Source of the DNA: Chara braunii
Lineage: Eukaryota; Streptophyta; Charophyceae; Charales; Characeae
Direction of reading: 5' to 3'
Length of the DNA stretch: 25,756 bases
Assembly (NCBI GenBank): GCA_003427395.1
Contig: BFEA01000232.1
Span: forward strand, 876,929-902,684
In this document: piece after piece, positions 9,201 to 19,260 of the stretch
Layout of the letters: each line of letters starts with the position of its first letter
Numbering within the stretch: position 1 is the first letter of the stretch
Notes under the pieces: generated by a model
The model's database searches: none
Told to the model about the DNA's origin: nothing
The model's input: the letters and a program-made list of their open reading frames with translations, nothing else
Position numbers and translations under genes: made by a program

Positions 9201-10236
9201 CCTGGTTTCCTACTTGCCTTTTTACGAAGAGATGACCATCGCTCACCAAGTAACGTTCCCTCATCCTTTGGGCCCTATCGCTTGCATCCCTGTCCCGCAT
9301 CTCGCACGATAGGAGAAGTCCCAGCTCCAGGTAAATTCCATCATACTCCTCTGTACGGAACGCCTCCTTGATCTCCCATTCTTCAAACTCGTCATCTTGG
9401 CTTTCTTATATAGCATCTCCTCCCTCAGCCGGATTTAGCGAGCCTACCAAGTCAAAGGACTCCTGCAAAAGTGTATTGACGAGGAGGTACATGCCCCCCA
9501 TCAATTCCTCATGCCTCCTCTATCGTTCTTATTTCTTCTACCAGACTGTGATTGCCTGCGAGTGCCAGCTTCATCATCCATTGGACGTCTTTGTCGCCCC
9601 AAGGGTCCTCTTCTTCAAAGGGCTTGAGTACTAGCTCGGCCTTCCTCTCATATCCTTTTGGCGCGTGCCAAATAGGATGACCAACACAGCTAGGCACTCG
9701 CGGAGACCACTTATTAATGTGGAGGCGGATGTCTTCCTCCTGGTCCAAAAAGCCATCAACCGGGGGCGTATTTTCTATTGCCTCTCCTTCCTGCTTATCC
9801 CAGTTGATGCGACTTAGCCCGTCTGCTCTATTCTTACTCCCTGGGATCCGCTCCAAAAGTTGAACATCCAGATGTATGTTAACCACCTGGCAACCGTTGG
9901 ATCGGATGGAACATAGTTCCTTAAGGAGAAAGCTAGAGTTGTGGGATCCACCCTCAATATGAACCTCCGGCCAAAGATGTAGTTTCGAAAGATCCGCAGG
10001 CAGTGAAGGACAGCGAGAATCTCCCTTTTGAACTGGGAGTAATTTCTCTCTGTTGTGCACAGAGTTCGACTTTCAAAACGTAATGGTCTCTCCTTCCCTT
10101 TAATATCCGCCTGGATTAAAACTCTTCCCAAGGTAGTTGGTCCTGCATCAGTCTCAACAATAAACGGTCTCACTTCCATGGCGTCATAGTCCGGCGCTCC
10201 CAACACTAGCCCTCCTTCTCGAAATTCTTCCTTCAT
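9201..10236 (-). pseudogene. element B RNase H and linker to integrase
   Basis: RNase H removes RNA from the RNA:DNA hybrid. Residues seen: RPFIVETDAGPTTLG (first Asp), TTERNYSQFKREILAVLHCL (Glu), FGRRFILRVDPTTL (Asp). At about 9840 the frame shifts; the other frame carries ERIPGSKNRADGLSRI, the end of RNase H with its last conserved Asp, and then an acidic linker (PWGDKDVQWMMKLA) that ends in TAG near 9509. Beyond this the frame is broken until the integrase frame starts near 9200. The stop at 10237-10239 between RT and RNase H interrupts one continuous frame (probably a Trp codon in relatives). Confidence 0.85.
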
Positions 10237-11049
10237 TCATGCCACCGCTTTCTCCTGATCCTCACCCCAAATCCACTCCTGATCCTGACGAACTAGCTTT
10301 CTCAATTGCTCTGTCTTGGCAGCAAAGTTTTTGACGAAGGTCCTCCAGAAGCCACACGTGCCAAGGAAGCTCCTAACATCTGTTATCGAGTGGAATGGCA
10401 CTGGCCACTCAACTATCTTGTCCGTCTTCTTAATGTCTGGCCGTCGGCCACTCTCATTACAGACGAATCCCAAAATGGTAGATTCCCTCATGCAATGCTT
10501 GGACTTGGCTCCACTGGCCGTAAGGTTATGCTCTTCAAGCAAGCCTAGGACTTTGTCAAGGTCCTGGACATGCTTCCAGACAAAGCGCCTTACTCCTGAC
10601 AAGACTTCATCGTCCTCTCTTCTCCTCGGCCCTTTCACTGCCAAGTCGTCGATATATGGCTGCGTAATATGCAGACTAACTGTTTGCACGACCCGAATCA
10701 TATGTCTCTGAACTATTGCCACAACTGTTACTGGCCGGTCTGGCGGATAGACCGGGAATTGGTCATATCCGGAATAAAGGTCAATAAGCGAAATTATTGG
10801 CCTTCCAGCACATGACTCTGACAACGCATCTGCATTCGGTAATCCTCGTGCATCTCGCACAGTCACAGCATTCAGCCTTTGCAAGTCCTGCACCCACCTC
10901 AACGTCCCATTAGGTTTGATGAAACAGAACCACGGGGATGCGTAGGGTCCGCTCGAATAATCGGTAACGTGAGTGTGTATCTTGCCGTCGAGGTAATCCA
11001 CCACCTTCTTCTCTTCGTCAGGATTAGGATACCGCGCCCCTTTTAAGTT
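10237..11049 (-). pseudogene. element B reverse transcriptase with missing LPxG block
   Basis: RT of a lineage different from A and D: YASPWFCFIKPNGTLRWVQD, RPIISLIDLYSGYDQFPV (first catalytic Asp), then directly VAIVQRHMIRVV and PYIDDLAVKGP (catalytic Asp pair), then LGFVCNESGRRPD and SFLGTCGFWRTFVKNFAAKT. Between PPDRPVT and VVAIVQ the usual segment with the LPxG/GxxNxP-type motif, about 20 residues, is absent with the frame kept. Such an RT is unlikely to work. A stop at about 11050 separates it from the linker upstream; the frame on the other side continues into the RT. Confidence 0.87.
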
Positions 11050-11740
11050 CTATGGCTCTTGTGACACGGTATGGATGCGAATCATAGGGATCTTGTCTAC
11101 ATCCAACCTGTCGCGCTCCTCATCGCTAAAGGCGTAGGTGCGATGCCTTGTCTTTATCAATTCTACCATCAATGTCCTCTCTCGAGGCAGTAGGAAGTCG
11201 GGCTCTCCCACTATCAACTTCCCCTTGTTCCCCTCGTTAATACGACATGGCCCCACTGAGGTGCTTTCTCTCATCTGTCGTATCAGAGCTCGCTCCCGTT
11301 CGTAGTATACTTCCTCATCTTCGGTAACGGGAACGGAAATGGGCGACACTTTTTATCTATCGTTTTGTACCGCCTTTGGGAACCCTGCTTGAGCCGTCCC
11401 CTAAAAAAGGCTGACTTGCCGTCCGCGCATGTGCCTGTGCCATAGCAGGATCCCTTCTCCCCTTTGGAAGTCGATAAACCAACTCTACCTCCCCCACCTG
11501 GGGATATTCCATGACTTGTTCCCTCAACGCCTGAATGGCGTCTGGATCCGCCATTCCATGTGTAGCCACTATGTCCATGGCCTTATTCACGTCAGACAAG
11601 CTGAGTGAGAACGCCTCTTCCCTTATTTCTTCCTCAGGGTCCGCCATAAGCCTCCGACGCTCATCTTCTGATTCCTCAATGGTAAAGGAGCCAGGATTAG
11701 GCCTGTTCCTTATGCTTCGTGGTCCAGTGTTTCGGCAGGT
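11050..11740 (-). pseudogene. element B protease-RT linker
   Basis: Two open frames (11357-11647 and 11050-11349) fill the space between protease and RT: an acidic stretch with MADPEEEIREEAF and ALREQVMEYPQVGEVEL, and a second part with LIVGEPDFLLPRERTL and DEERDRLDVDKIPMIRIHTV, the segment that usually precedes the RT palm in this lineage. They are in different frames, so there is at least one indel near 11350. No catalytic function is assigned. Confidence 0.65.
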
Positions 11741-11742
11741 AA

Positions 11743-12197
11743 TTACCTCATAGTTTCACAACACGCTGGATCACATAAAACCAGGATTAGCGAACCATCG
11801 TGTTTGTTGAACATTAGAGTCTTAGTCCTGCATAAAAAGGATCTTCCCAAAAGAATGCCATGATCCACGTCTGGCATTACGAAGAAGCAAGCCTTGACTT
11901 TTACCCTTTCAATTTCCAGCAGTACATTCGAGGCGGTCCCGCAAAACACGGGTTTGTTGTTGGCTCCGTGTAAAATGCCGCAATCCGAGAGGTCATCTCC
12001 AACCCAAATCTGATTGCGTCAGCTTCGCGGATAATATTCATCTCGGCTCCCGTATCCACCATCGTTGCGCACTTGGAACCTTTTACCACTAGGTTCACCA
12101 TTCCGCATGCCACACACTTCCAGTCCATCTCCGTTCCTGGTTCTGCCCATTCTATCTCCTTTGGCGGAATCACACTGAGGTGGACACTTGGTACCAA
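11743..12197 (-). pseudogene. element B aspartic protease
   Basis: Retropepsin-like domain with the canonical loop ATMVDTGAEMNII (Asp codon at 12054-12056). Before it lies a paired-cysteine segment, WKCVACGMVNLV. Near 11950 the frame shifts, and the second half continues as CGTASNVLLEIERVKV and DHGILLGRSFLCR, the second conserved loop with a hydrophobic-Gly pair. This protease keeps D-T-G, unlike those of A (D-N-G) and D (D-C-G). Confidence 0.85.
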
Positions 12198-12701
12198 CGA
12201 TCTTGACAGTCTATATCTTTCAGCTCATTTCGGAGCCTTGGGGCGGACGCCAGGATTTCCTTGAGGGTCATAAGATCATTATGGCCTTCAAGCAGCCTGT
12301 CGATCACCCTTTCCACATCAAACCCTTCTTCTAACCGGACTGCATACTTCTTTTTCTTAGGCGGCACATCGCGCAGAACCGGTTCAGCTTCCTCTCGACT
12401 TTCCCTCTTTCTGGCCCTTTGTTCCGCCCTTTGGTCTTCTTCTTGACGCAGCCTCTCATCCTCCTCTTCTTCTTTGTCATCATCCTCTACTTCCACAACT
12501 TCCCTCCTCTTCTCTGGCTCAAGCTCCTTTCGAGGAGGTACCTGACTTGCACTGGTTTTAGACCTCGAGTACGGGTAGCCTGCGCTAGCCTTCCCTGCGG
12601 TGTAGGAGGTCTAGTCATCATTCCTGACCGAGGGCCTGACCCCACGGTGGCCACTCCGGGTCGCCCTGGCATGGATTTCGGGCCGAAATCATAGAGGAAG
12701 A
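12198..12701 (-). pseudogene. element B late gag region (acidic/basic linker)
   Basis: Reads (minus) from about 12701: FGPKSMPGRPGVATVGSGPR and a Pro/Thr/Gln-rich stretch, then after a frame change near 12500 a strongly acidic block (VEDDDKEEEEDERLRQEEDQ), a basic block (PPKKKKYAV) and EEGFDVERVIDRLLEGHNDL just before the protease. I see no CCHC knuckle here. The gag core is not in this part; it is found instead downstream of the integrase at 7364-7917. The upstream edge meets unrelated repeat DNA at about 12701. Confidence 0.7.
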
Positions 12702-12961
12702 TAACATTAAACATTGAGCCAAGCGGCATGTCATGATCATGGTTTTGTTTTCACAGATATGATGACAGTCAACAGTGCACTCATGTATGGCACCCTGACA
12801 TGTCATGTCCAATTTGTAGACAAGGGGTGCTGGTACATTGGTAAGAGCAGACACCCCCTCTATTGGTCCTGCTCTTAGATGGCTCCATTCTATTGGTGGG
12901 GAGCTGCACTTGCGGGAAACTGGGTCCAGCGTCCCTTAACATTAAACATTGAGCCAAGTAG
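12702..12961. repeat. tandemly duplicated target region left of element D
   Basis: A 22-bp block at 12702-12723 recurs at 12937-12958 (period 235 bp). The 46 bp at 12726-12771 recur exactly at 21925-21970, on the far side of element D. Removing D joins 12937-12961 to 21925-21970 and gives a second copy of the 12702-12771 sequence. So D sits in the second of two copies, and the first copy shows the site without an insertion. The middle (12772-12936) has no recognisable gene; TCTATTGGT occurs twice in it (near 12858 and 12888). Confidence 0.85.
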
Positions 12962-14018
12962 TGCAATGGCTTGCTGATTTTGACTGCCGAGACTGACTGC
13001 GAGGCTGTACAGTAACAGCAGTAGGTTAGAGTCGTAATTTTGTTTGGCTGAGGGCTAACTGAGAGACCTACCTGTAAGGCAAATTCGTGAGGGACATATC
13101 TGCAAATATGGGAAATATAGGCCCAACACTATTTCAAATTTCCTATAGCTACCCTCACTGCGTATAGCAGACCCGGACTACCCCTAGGACGGACAGGCCC
13201 GAAGGGCCTATACCGATAGACGGTCCTATAGCCTATAGTCGGGTAGGGAGAGGACAGAGGCCGAAGCTGAAACGGTACCGGTCGGTCCAGTCAGTCTGGT
13301 CTAGGTCTAGGCTAGGGTAGTAGAGATCTATTAGTAGTTTAGGAAGTAGCGTTTGGAGAAGCCAAGCAAGTTGGCGGTGACGATTGTCAACAGGCAGCAT
13401 CATGAGACCCTTGCCGTGGACGGCAGCCATAGCCGGCCTTCAGAAGGTTGCCAAAGCTGGGGCATCCTCAGCGCACCTACCCCTGAGGGTATCTGCGCCT
13501 GCCAGGGCTATATCGAGGCTCTTCACAGAATATTCGTGGGTGGTGGCAGCCATAGCTGCCTGTTTCTTCGTCAGAGTTGTTCACCGACACTGAGGACTTC
13601 ATCGCGGGTCGGTTCTTCATCTGGGTGGTTGGCGCTGGCCTCTGGGAGGCCATTTCGGTGTTGCGCTACTAACTGGGTGTAGGGTAGAGAGTGGAGTGTG
13701 CGGTTCTGAAAGTGGCAAGATACTGGAACAAACTTTGTAACGGTATTTGGTTTGAGTTTGGTTCATCATCAGTGTGAATTCCAATTGTTATCCTTGCAGG
13801 TGTCTTCGTGTGATTGGTTGTTGGGAGTCTGTCAGAGAGTGAGAAACCCAGGGTGTCTTCTCCCCATCTGTGCATGGTTGAACTTTCGCTGTCTACTCTG
13901 ATATGTGTACAGTTTGGACTCTGTCTCCTCTCCCCTTCTCTTATGCATGTATGGGCGTGTATGAGACTGTCTGTGTGTGAGTGGCGGTAGAAATCGTCAG
14001 ACAACCAAGTTCATATCA
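12962..14018 (+). repeat. 5' LTR of element D
   Basis: Begins TGCAATGGC and ends TTCATATCA. About 1057 bp. It aligns along its whole length with 20828-21921 apart from a 37-bp segment missing here. It would hold promoter and polyadenylation signals, but I cannot place them with confidence. The motif GCCATAGC(C/T) occurs twice (13426, 13549). Confidence 0.92.
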
Positions 14019-14022
14019 GAGC
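14014..14022 (+). promoter_or_regulatory. primer-binding site of element D (partial iMet match)
   Basis: TATCAGAGC matches the inner nine bases of the iMet-type site seen in element A (TGGTATCAGAGC); the leading TGG is replaced by TCA. The first five bases (TATCA) overlap the LTR end as defined by comparison with the 3' LTR, which reads TAACA there. Confidence 0.6.
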
Positions 14023-15552
14023 AGGTTTGGAATTGGAGCACTGAGGGTTGAGTGCAACTGAGGCATCTTCATCATCTGGCGAACTACTGGCGAAAAGCTT
14101 CATGGCGATTCATCTTGTCCAGTACTGAGACAGCAGGGAAGAAGATTTCAAGCGGTGAATTCGGGAGTTCAGTGGTTGTACTGAACAAGCGCACTGAGCC
14201 TGCCAGGGCGCTTGCAAGGAAGTGGCGAGAACAGGGCTAATTCGCCATAGCCAACCCTGAGGGCAGTATAGCGAATTGCCTCAGAGTGGCGAATTGCCCC
14301 TGAGGACTTCAGAATCCTCTGAGCGGCTTCATCCCTGAGCAGCGCTGAGGGAGATTGACAGTCTGTGTCAATCGCAGGTGAAATTAACCTCATCTGAGGC
14401 TTTTTATAGCATCAGCGGCTGTGGGGTCCTGTGGTGAGATAATTTCTTGTTGGCATTCTGGCGCCACAGGGTCAGATCCGGTGTATCTGACTAAAGGGGT
14501 TGTAGCGCATCAGGATCCTGAAGAAGATCAACAAGAAGAGATTCTGTGCATGGAAGACAGAGGGGGAATTTCTAGAAGAAACTGGCGAGATGAGGGTTTC
14601 AGTCTGCCATAGCCAGATCTTCACAAAGCTCTGCAAGAAACTCTGAAAGTGAGTCCATTCCATGCACATCCCTGTATAGCGATTCAGATAGGGTTAGATT
14701 AATTAGTATTGATGGTCTATCTGTCTGTCAGTGACTGGAATTGAAAATCGCAGACTGCAGGACAGCCATGGCCATCACTCTCCTACCTCCTTCTTCTCGT
14801 TTCTTACCCTCTGTTGACTCTTTTCAATCCAAAGTTGTTTTGTGACTGCCTGACTGTATTGCGCTTGATTTTGGATGCTCAGACTGTGAATTCTGTACTG
14901 GAATAGTAGAGATACTGTGAATTGTAGTTTTGCGCTGAGTCTAATGATAGCTTGTGCTAACTAGGGTCAGTCACAACTTCAATTCTGTCCGTAAGAATTC
15001 AATTTTGTCAATTGTCAGTCAATCGCAATTCAAGAATTGTCAGTAGTACAGAAGCACTTAATTGGATATCTAGTATTTCACTAGATACAGTGAATACTAT
15101 ACTTTGCCATACCCTAGGGTATGGCTGCTAGAGTCACCAGGGCCGAAATGGGAGTCTAGACTAGAATTTAGGGTCTCTGACTGAATCGCTTTGTTGTTTG
15201 TTTGACCACTCTTGTCTGTACTTGCCATCTTCTTTCATTCTCATTGGCTACTCTTGTTTTCTAGTGGCCTCTGGAAATCTAGGGTATCTCTGGAACTACC
15301 GAAGTAGTGTATACTAACTCCAGTGTGGTGTAGGGTCAGTAAAAGGAAATTGTGTGATTGATTTTACTGGACTAACTGTCTGTCTGACCCCTGACCCCAG
15401 AGAAACTGTTCCAACCCAAATCGCTTGTTGCCTGTTCACCCACCTGACTTCTGTGTATGAGATAACAACAATTTTTGAGTGTCTGTACGAATCTGTATAT
15501 CGTTGCATACTCTCTGCTGTCTGTCTGTTATTTCGTTTTCTGAAGAGGGAAA
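14023..15552 (+). other. untranslated leader of element D
   Basis: About 1.5 kb with no domain-bearing frame. It holds an imperfect direct repeat: TGGCGAGA..AGGG followed by GCCATAGCCA at 14222-14253 and again at 14582-14615. The hexamer TGGCGA recurs also near 14090, 14102 and 14287. The second half (about 14700-15540) is T-rich with many CTGT and CTG repeats. It probably contains the packaging signal. Confidence 0.6.
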
Positions 15553-17310
15553 ATGGCGAACGGGGAGGCTAAGCAGCAACAATAGGTGGAAGTACTGATG
15601 AAGGTAGAAGGTCAACAACCTTCGACCTCCACCCCTACTGCACCTCTGACCGCTACTCAGCAGAAAAAGGAGGAATTGCAGGATAGGCTGCAGCAGCAGC
15701 AGGCGCTGCTAGCAGAGCTTGAGAGACAGGAGGCGGCCGAGCTAGAGGCTGCAACAGATACTTCTCGCAGGGGGTACCTGTTGGAGCAGCTAACCAAGGT
15801 CCTGGCAGATGACCGTTGTTCCCATGTGAATAAGAACCTGGCGGAGTTGGCCATTCTGGAACACAAAGCCACTAGTTCTTATTTCACTAACTGGGATGAT
15901 CGCCTGGACCGTTTAGAGCGTCGGGTTGACGATCTGGCAGCTCAGCAGTCAAGGATACTGGATGCAATTCAGTCCTTAACTGCTCAGCTGACAGCAGCCA
16001 AGCTGATCGTTCCTCAGTCCCCTGTACTCAAACCCAAACCTCCTCCTTCCTCTCCATCCTCTACTCCCAGTTCACGTCATTCTTCCCCCTCACCACCTTC
16101 GTCCCAAAAGGCCACAGCCAAACCCACTTTTGCAGCTGTTCTTGCAGGGGATCAGAGAGGTCCCAAGATCCCTGCCCCCAACAAGTTCAGAGGGGATGAC
16201 CCCAAGACTGATGTTGGGGACTGGGCTGCAGGGACCAGGCCTTACTTGAAGGGCTTCATATGCCCAAAACAGACAAAAGTGGCTACGGTTCTTGGACTGC
16301 TGGAGGGGCCTGCTCAAAAGTGGGCTACCTCTACCTGCAGCGGTCTGCAAAATCAATGGAGGACTGGGCTTTGGGATTGGGGGTGGACAACCTTCTGCAG
16401 GCCCTGGAAGAACGCTTTGCAGACAAGGAGCGGGCCCGCAAAGCTGCTGGCAGGATTGCTCGCCTGGGACAGCAATGTTACAGTGGTTCCTGCAATCGTT
16501 GTTTGCAGAGTTCGAGCAGCTAACTTCCACCCCTGGGTTGGTGATGTCTGCAGATGACTTACTAGCCAACTTCTGCAGGGCGGCGCCTGAGAAGTTTGAT
16601 GTTGCTTTGTACAGTGCAGGGCATAAGGATTGGAGATCCTTTGGCCGTGCAGCCCTGGACATGGAGGCAAAACTTCATGTCCAGGCCCCCTCCTCTGACA
16701 GGAGGAAAGGAACTTCCCCTCGTGGTGGTAGAAAGGGAAAAGCGGCCTTTGCACATGCAGGGTCTGCATCAGCCTCTGATTCAAATTCCCAGCCTGATAC
16801 ACCATCAGCCGGGACTGCACCAGATGCTGATGCTGATGTTGCAGGGGCCCTGACTCGGGCAATTTTGGGAGTTCTGCAGCAGCAGAAGAAATTTTCCCCC
16901 ACCATAGCCTCAGCCAGGTCCAAGTGGAAGGATAAGGGACGTCGTCCTTCTACCTCTGCCTAGCGCCCGAATCTGCCAAGAGACGTCCGAATGCCAGCTG
17001 ACCCACTCAATCCCTCCACCCTCCCCTGGCATGACCTCAAGATCCAGGAGGGAGTGTGGAGAAGAAGAAAGGAAAGAGGGGTCTGCGTGAGATGTGAGGG
17101 ACAACACTTTCTCAAGGGTTGCCCTTACATGCCAGGCCCGGGTCAGTCAAAAAATTGAAGCAGACCCTGGGGACTGCAGTTCCCCCCAGTGTTGCACCTT
17201 CATCTGCTGAGGTAGGGGAATCTGCAGCTGCTTCAATTGAGACAGAGTCTATGAGTTTGGGGACTGCACGGGCAGCATCCTTCTGCTATGAGGATCCTTA
17301 CCCGGATTAG
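15553..17310 (+). pseudogene. gag: element D gag (broken)
   Basis: ATG 15553 (MANGEAKQQQ) is chosen because the coiled-coil frame follows in phase; TAG at 15583-15585 interrupts it at codon 11. Order: Gln/Glu-rich coiled coil (about 15650-15760), a second heptad stretch (DRLDRLERRVDDLAAQ, about 15900-15950), a Pro/Ser-rich linker, then the gag core starting APNKFRGDDP (about 16170). The core is split over three frames by shifts near 16320 and 16480: LLEGPAQKWATS, then LLQALEERFADKERARKAAG, then FLQSLFAEFEQLTS and AAPEKFDVALY. TAG 16961-16963 precedes the zinc knuckle in the same frame; another shift follows near 17150. The last part, up to TAG 17308-17310, is a Ser/Ala-rich linker to the protease. 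Confidence 0.87.
17084..17122 (+). other. CCHC-like zinc knuckle of element D gag
   Basis: CVRCEGQHFLKGC gives C-X2-C-X3-H-X4-C, one residue shorter between the second Cys and the His than the canonical knuckle in element A. It is in frame with the gag core after the TAG at 16961. Confidence 0.75.
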
Positions 17311-17760
17311 GACCCGGGGCAGGATGAGCTTCAGTCACTTGCTGCTTTCTTCCTTCATTTGAAGGAACAAAAGAAAAGCAAATCTGATCTCATCCTACTT
17401 CGACCCCTAATCAACAACATCATTATCAAGGGGTTGTTGGATTGTGGAACTTCATGTCTCCCAGTGCTGTCAAGAAATTGCATCTGGGCATGAAAGTTCA
17501 GCAGCTGCAGCAACCGCTGCTGGTCAGAATAGGTGACTCCACTGTTCTCACTATCAGGGAGAAGGTTAGGGGTATCCCTGTTACCTTCGACAGTGCTGGA
17601 GAGGTCGGACATAGTCTGAACTTCTACATATTCCCTGATTTACCCTTTGATCTAGTGTTCTCGGTGCAGTGGCTAAGGGCAGTCAACCCTAGGATCGACT
17701 GGCAGATCCCTAAGATTGAGCTCCCCAATGGGCAGGGGGTGTATCAGACTTGCAGAATTG
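17311..17760 (+). pseudogene. element D aspartic protease region
   Basis: The frame after TAG 17308 reads HLKEQKKSKSDLILLRPL, then GLLDCGTS with the catalytic Asp codon at 17440. Immediately after the loop the frame shifts; the other frame continues NFMSPSAVKKLHLGMKV, VRIGDS, then FDLVFSVQWL (about 17645-17675), the second conserved loop. The loop is D-C-G rather than D-[S/T]-G; this form is met in plant gypsy copies, and its activity is doubtful. The frame then continues unbroken into the RT. Confidence 0.83.
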
Positions 17761-18868
17761 CTACTGAACACCACCCTAAAACTAGTTGCTATTGTTTGAG
17801 AGCGAGGGAGTTCTATTCTCTCTCGCGCCTGTATGACCATGAGCTTCTGTTTTTAGCTCTGGTCAAGCAAACGAACGGTCCACCTGTTTCCTGTCCTCCT
17901 GAGATACAGCAGGTTGTGGATCAGTATGCGGATCTGATGCAGGAGCCCTTTGGATTACCCAACCGGCCAACCAAGCATCACATTGAGCTACTACCTGGAG
18001 CTGTCCCTCCCAAGGGCCGCATCTACAGGATGTCCCCTGTTGAGCTTGAGGAGCTTAGAAGACAGCTAGAGACCCTGACCAGCAAAGGCTGGATACGGCC
18101 GAGCACATCTGAATTTGGCACATCAGTGCTCTTCGTCCCGAAAGGGAATGGAGAATTCAGAATGTGCATCGACTACAGAGGTCTCAATAAGATCACTAGG
18201 AAAAGTACAGAACCTCTTCCTAGGATCGATGACCTCCTGGATATGGTGCAGGGTTGTACAGTATTCAGTAAAGTCGACGTCAAATCTGGTTACCACCAGA
18301 TTGAGATGGCAGAGGAGGATGTCTACAAGACAGCCTTCAAGACGAGATATGGGACTTACGAGTTTCTGGTCATGCCATTTGGACTTTGCAATGCCCCAGG
18401 TACCTTCCAGACTGAGATGCACCGCATCTTCAGGCCTTACCTGGACAAGTTCATGATTGTCTACCTAGATGATATCCTGGTATTCAGCCGGACTGCCAGG
18501 GAACATGCAAAGCACTTGACTCTAGTTCTTCAGTCGTTACGCGACAGCCAGTATAAGATTAACAGAGAGAAGTCCTCCTTTGGAGTTCCCTCTGTCATCT
18601 ATCTGGGTCATGTAATCTTTGGAGATGGCCTGGCTCCTGAAGCAGCCAAGATAGCTGCTATTTAGGAGTGGCCACAACCACAGACAGTGAGGGATGTCAG
18701 GTCCTTCATGGGTTTAGCCTCGTACTACAGAAAGTTTGTCAGGAACTTTTCTGCAGTGGTTGCANCACTGACCAACCTAACAAAGAAAGACACTCCTTTT
18801 CTTTGGTCCCTTCCCTGTCAGTTGGCCTTCACACGACTCAAGAAGGCCTTGACTCGTGCACCAGTGCT
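17761..18868 (+). pseudogene. element D reverse transcriptase
   Basis: Best-preserved RT in the window. Motifs: [45 protein letters not shown] (first catalytic Asp), MPFGLCNAPGTFQ, YLDDILVFS (catalytic pair, near 18462), YLGHVIFGDGL, then after an in-frame TAG (18663-18665) EWPQPQTVRDVRSFMGLASY. All on frame with the protease C-terminal half. An N at 18765 masks one residue. It copies the element RNA into DNA in the cytoplasmic particle; here only the TAG breaks the domain. Confidence 0.93.
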
Positions 18869-19260
18869 GAAGTTGCCTGACCCCACTTTGCCATTCATCC
18901 TGACCACTGACGCCAATCAGTATGGCATTGGGGCAGTTCTTCAGCAGGATGATGGGAATGGTCTACAGCCTATAGAGTTCATGAGTAAGAAGATCAAAAC
19001 TCAGAAGCTTCGTGACTCTACCTACGAGAAAGAGCTATATGCTCTTGTCTGTGCCTTGAAACATTGGAAGCACTTTCTCCTGGGAAGACACTTCAAGATC
19101 TTCTCTGATCACTCCACTTTACAGTGGATGAAGTCCCAGGGAGAGTTAAATGACAAGTTGGCACGTTACATTCAGTTCATCGACATGTTTGACTTTGAAC
19201 TGAAGCACAAGAAGGGATGCTACAATAAGGTAGCAGATGCCCTCTCTCGTAGGCCTCACT
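18869..19260 (+). pseudogene. element D RNase H
   Basis: Intact frame. FILTTDANQYGIGAVLQQ (first Asp), STYEKELYALVCALKHW (Glu), FKIFSDHSTLQWM (Asp) and GCYNKVADALSRRP (last Asp) are all present, so the catalytic set of a gypsy RNase H is complete. It directly follows the RT in the same frame and leads into the integrase. Confidence 0.92.

Larger units (their letters stand above)
7364..12701 (-). mobile_element. element B: permuted or tandem-remnant Ty3/gypsy element
   Basis: Read on the minus strand from 12701 downward: late gag, protease, a charged linker, RT, RNase H, integrase (stop at about 8086), a 169-bp gap, then a gag start (ATG at 7915-7917) running to the junction with element A. 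Both outer ends fall inside gag: the 5' part starts in the Pro/Arg-rich late gag, the 3' part ends in an Arg-rich mid-gag segment, and the two gag pieces do not overlap. No chromodomain follows the integrase, and RT and integrase differ clearly from those of A, D and E, so this is a separate gypsy lineage. Frameshifts and a deletion in RT show that it is dead. Confidence 0.82.

Noticed and set aside
13669-14004. 111-codon minus frame in the 5' LTR of D (and its twin at 21521-21907)
   Set aside because: It is present in both LTRs only because they are copies; the two frames differ by indels and the product has no domain.
16090-16662. 190-codon minus frame over element D gag
   Set aside because: It lies opposite the gag core, which is recognisable on the plus strand over three frames; the minus product has no known motif.
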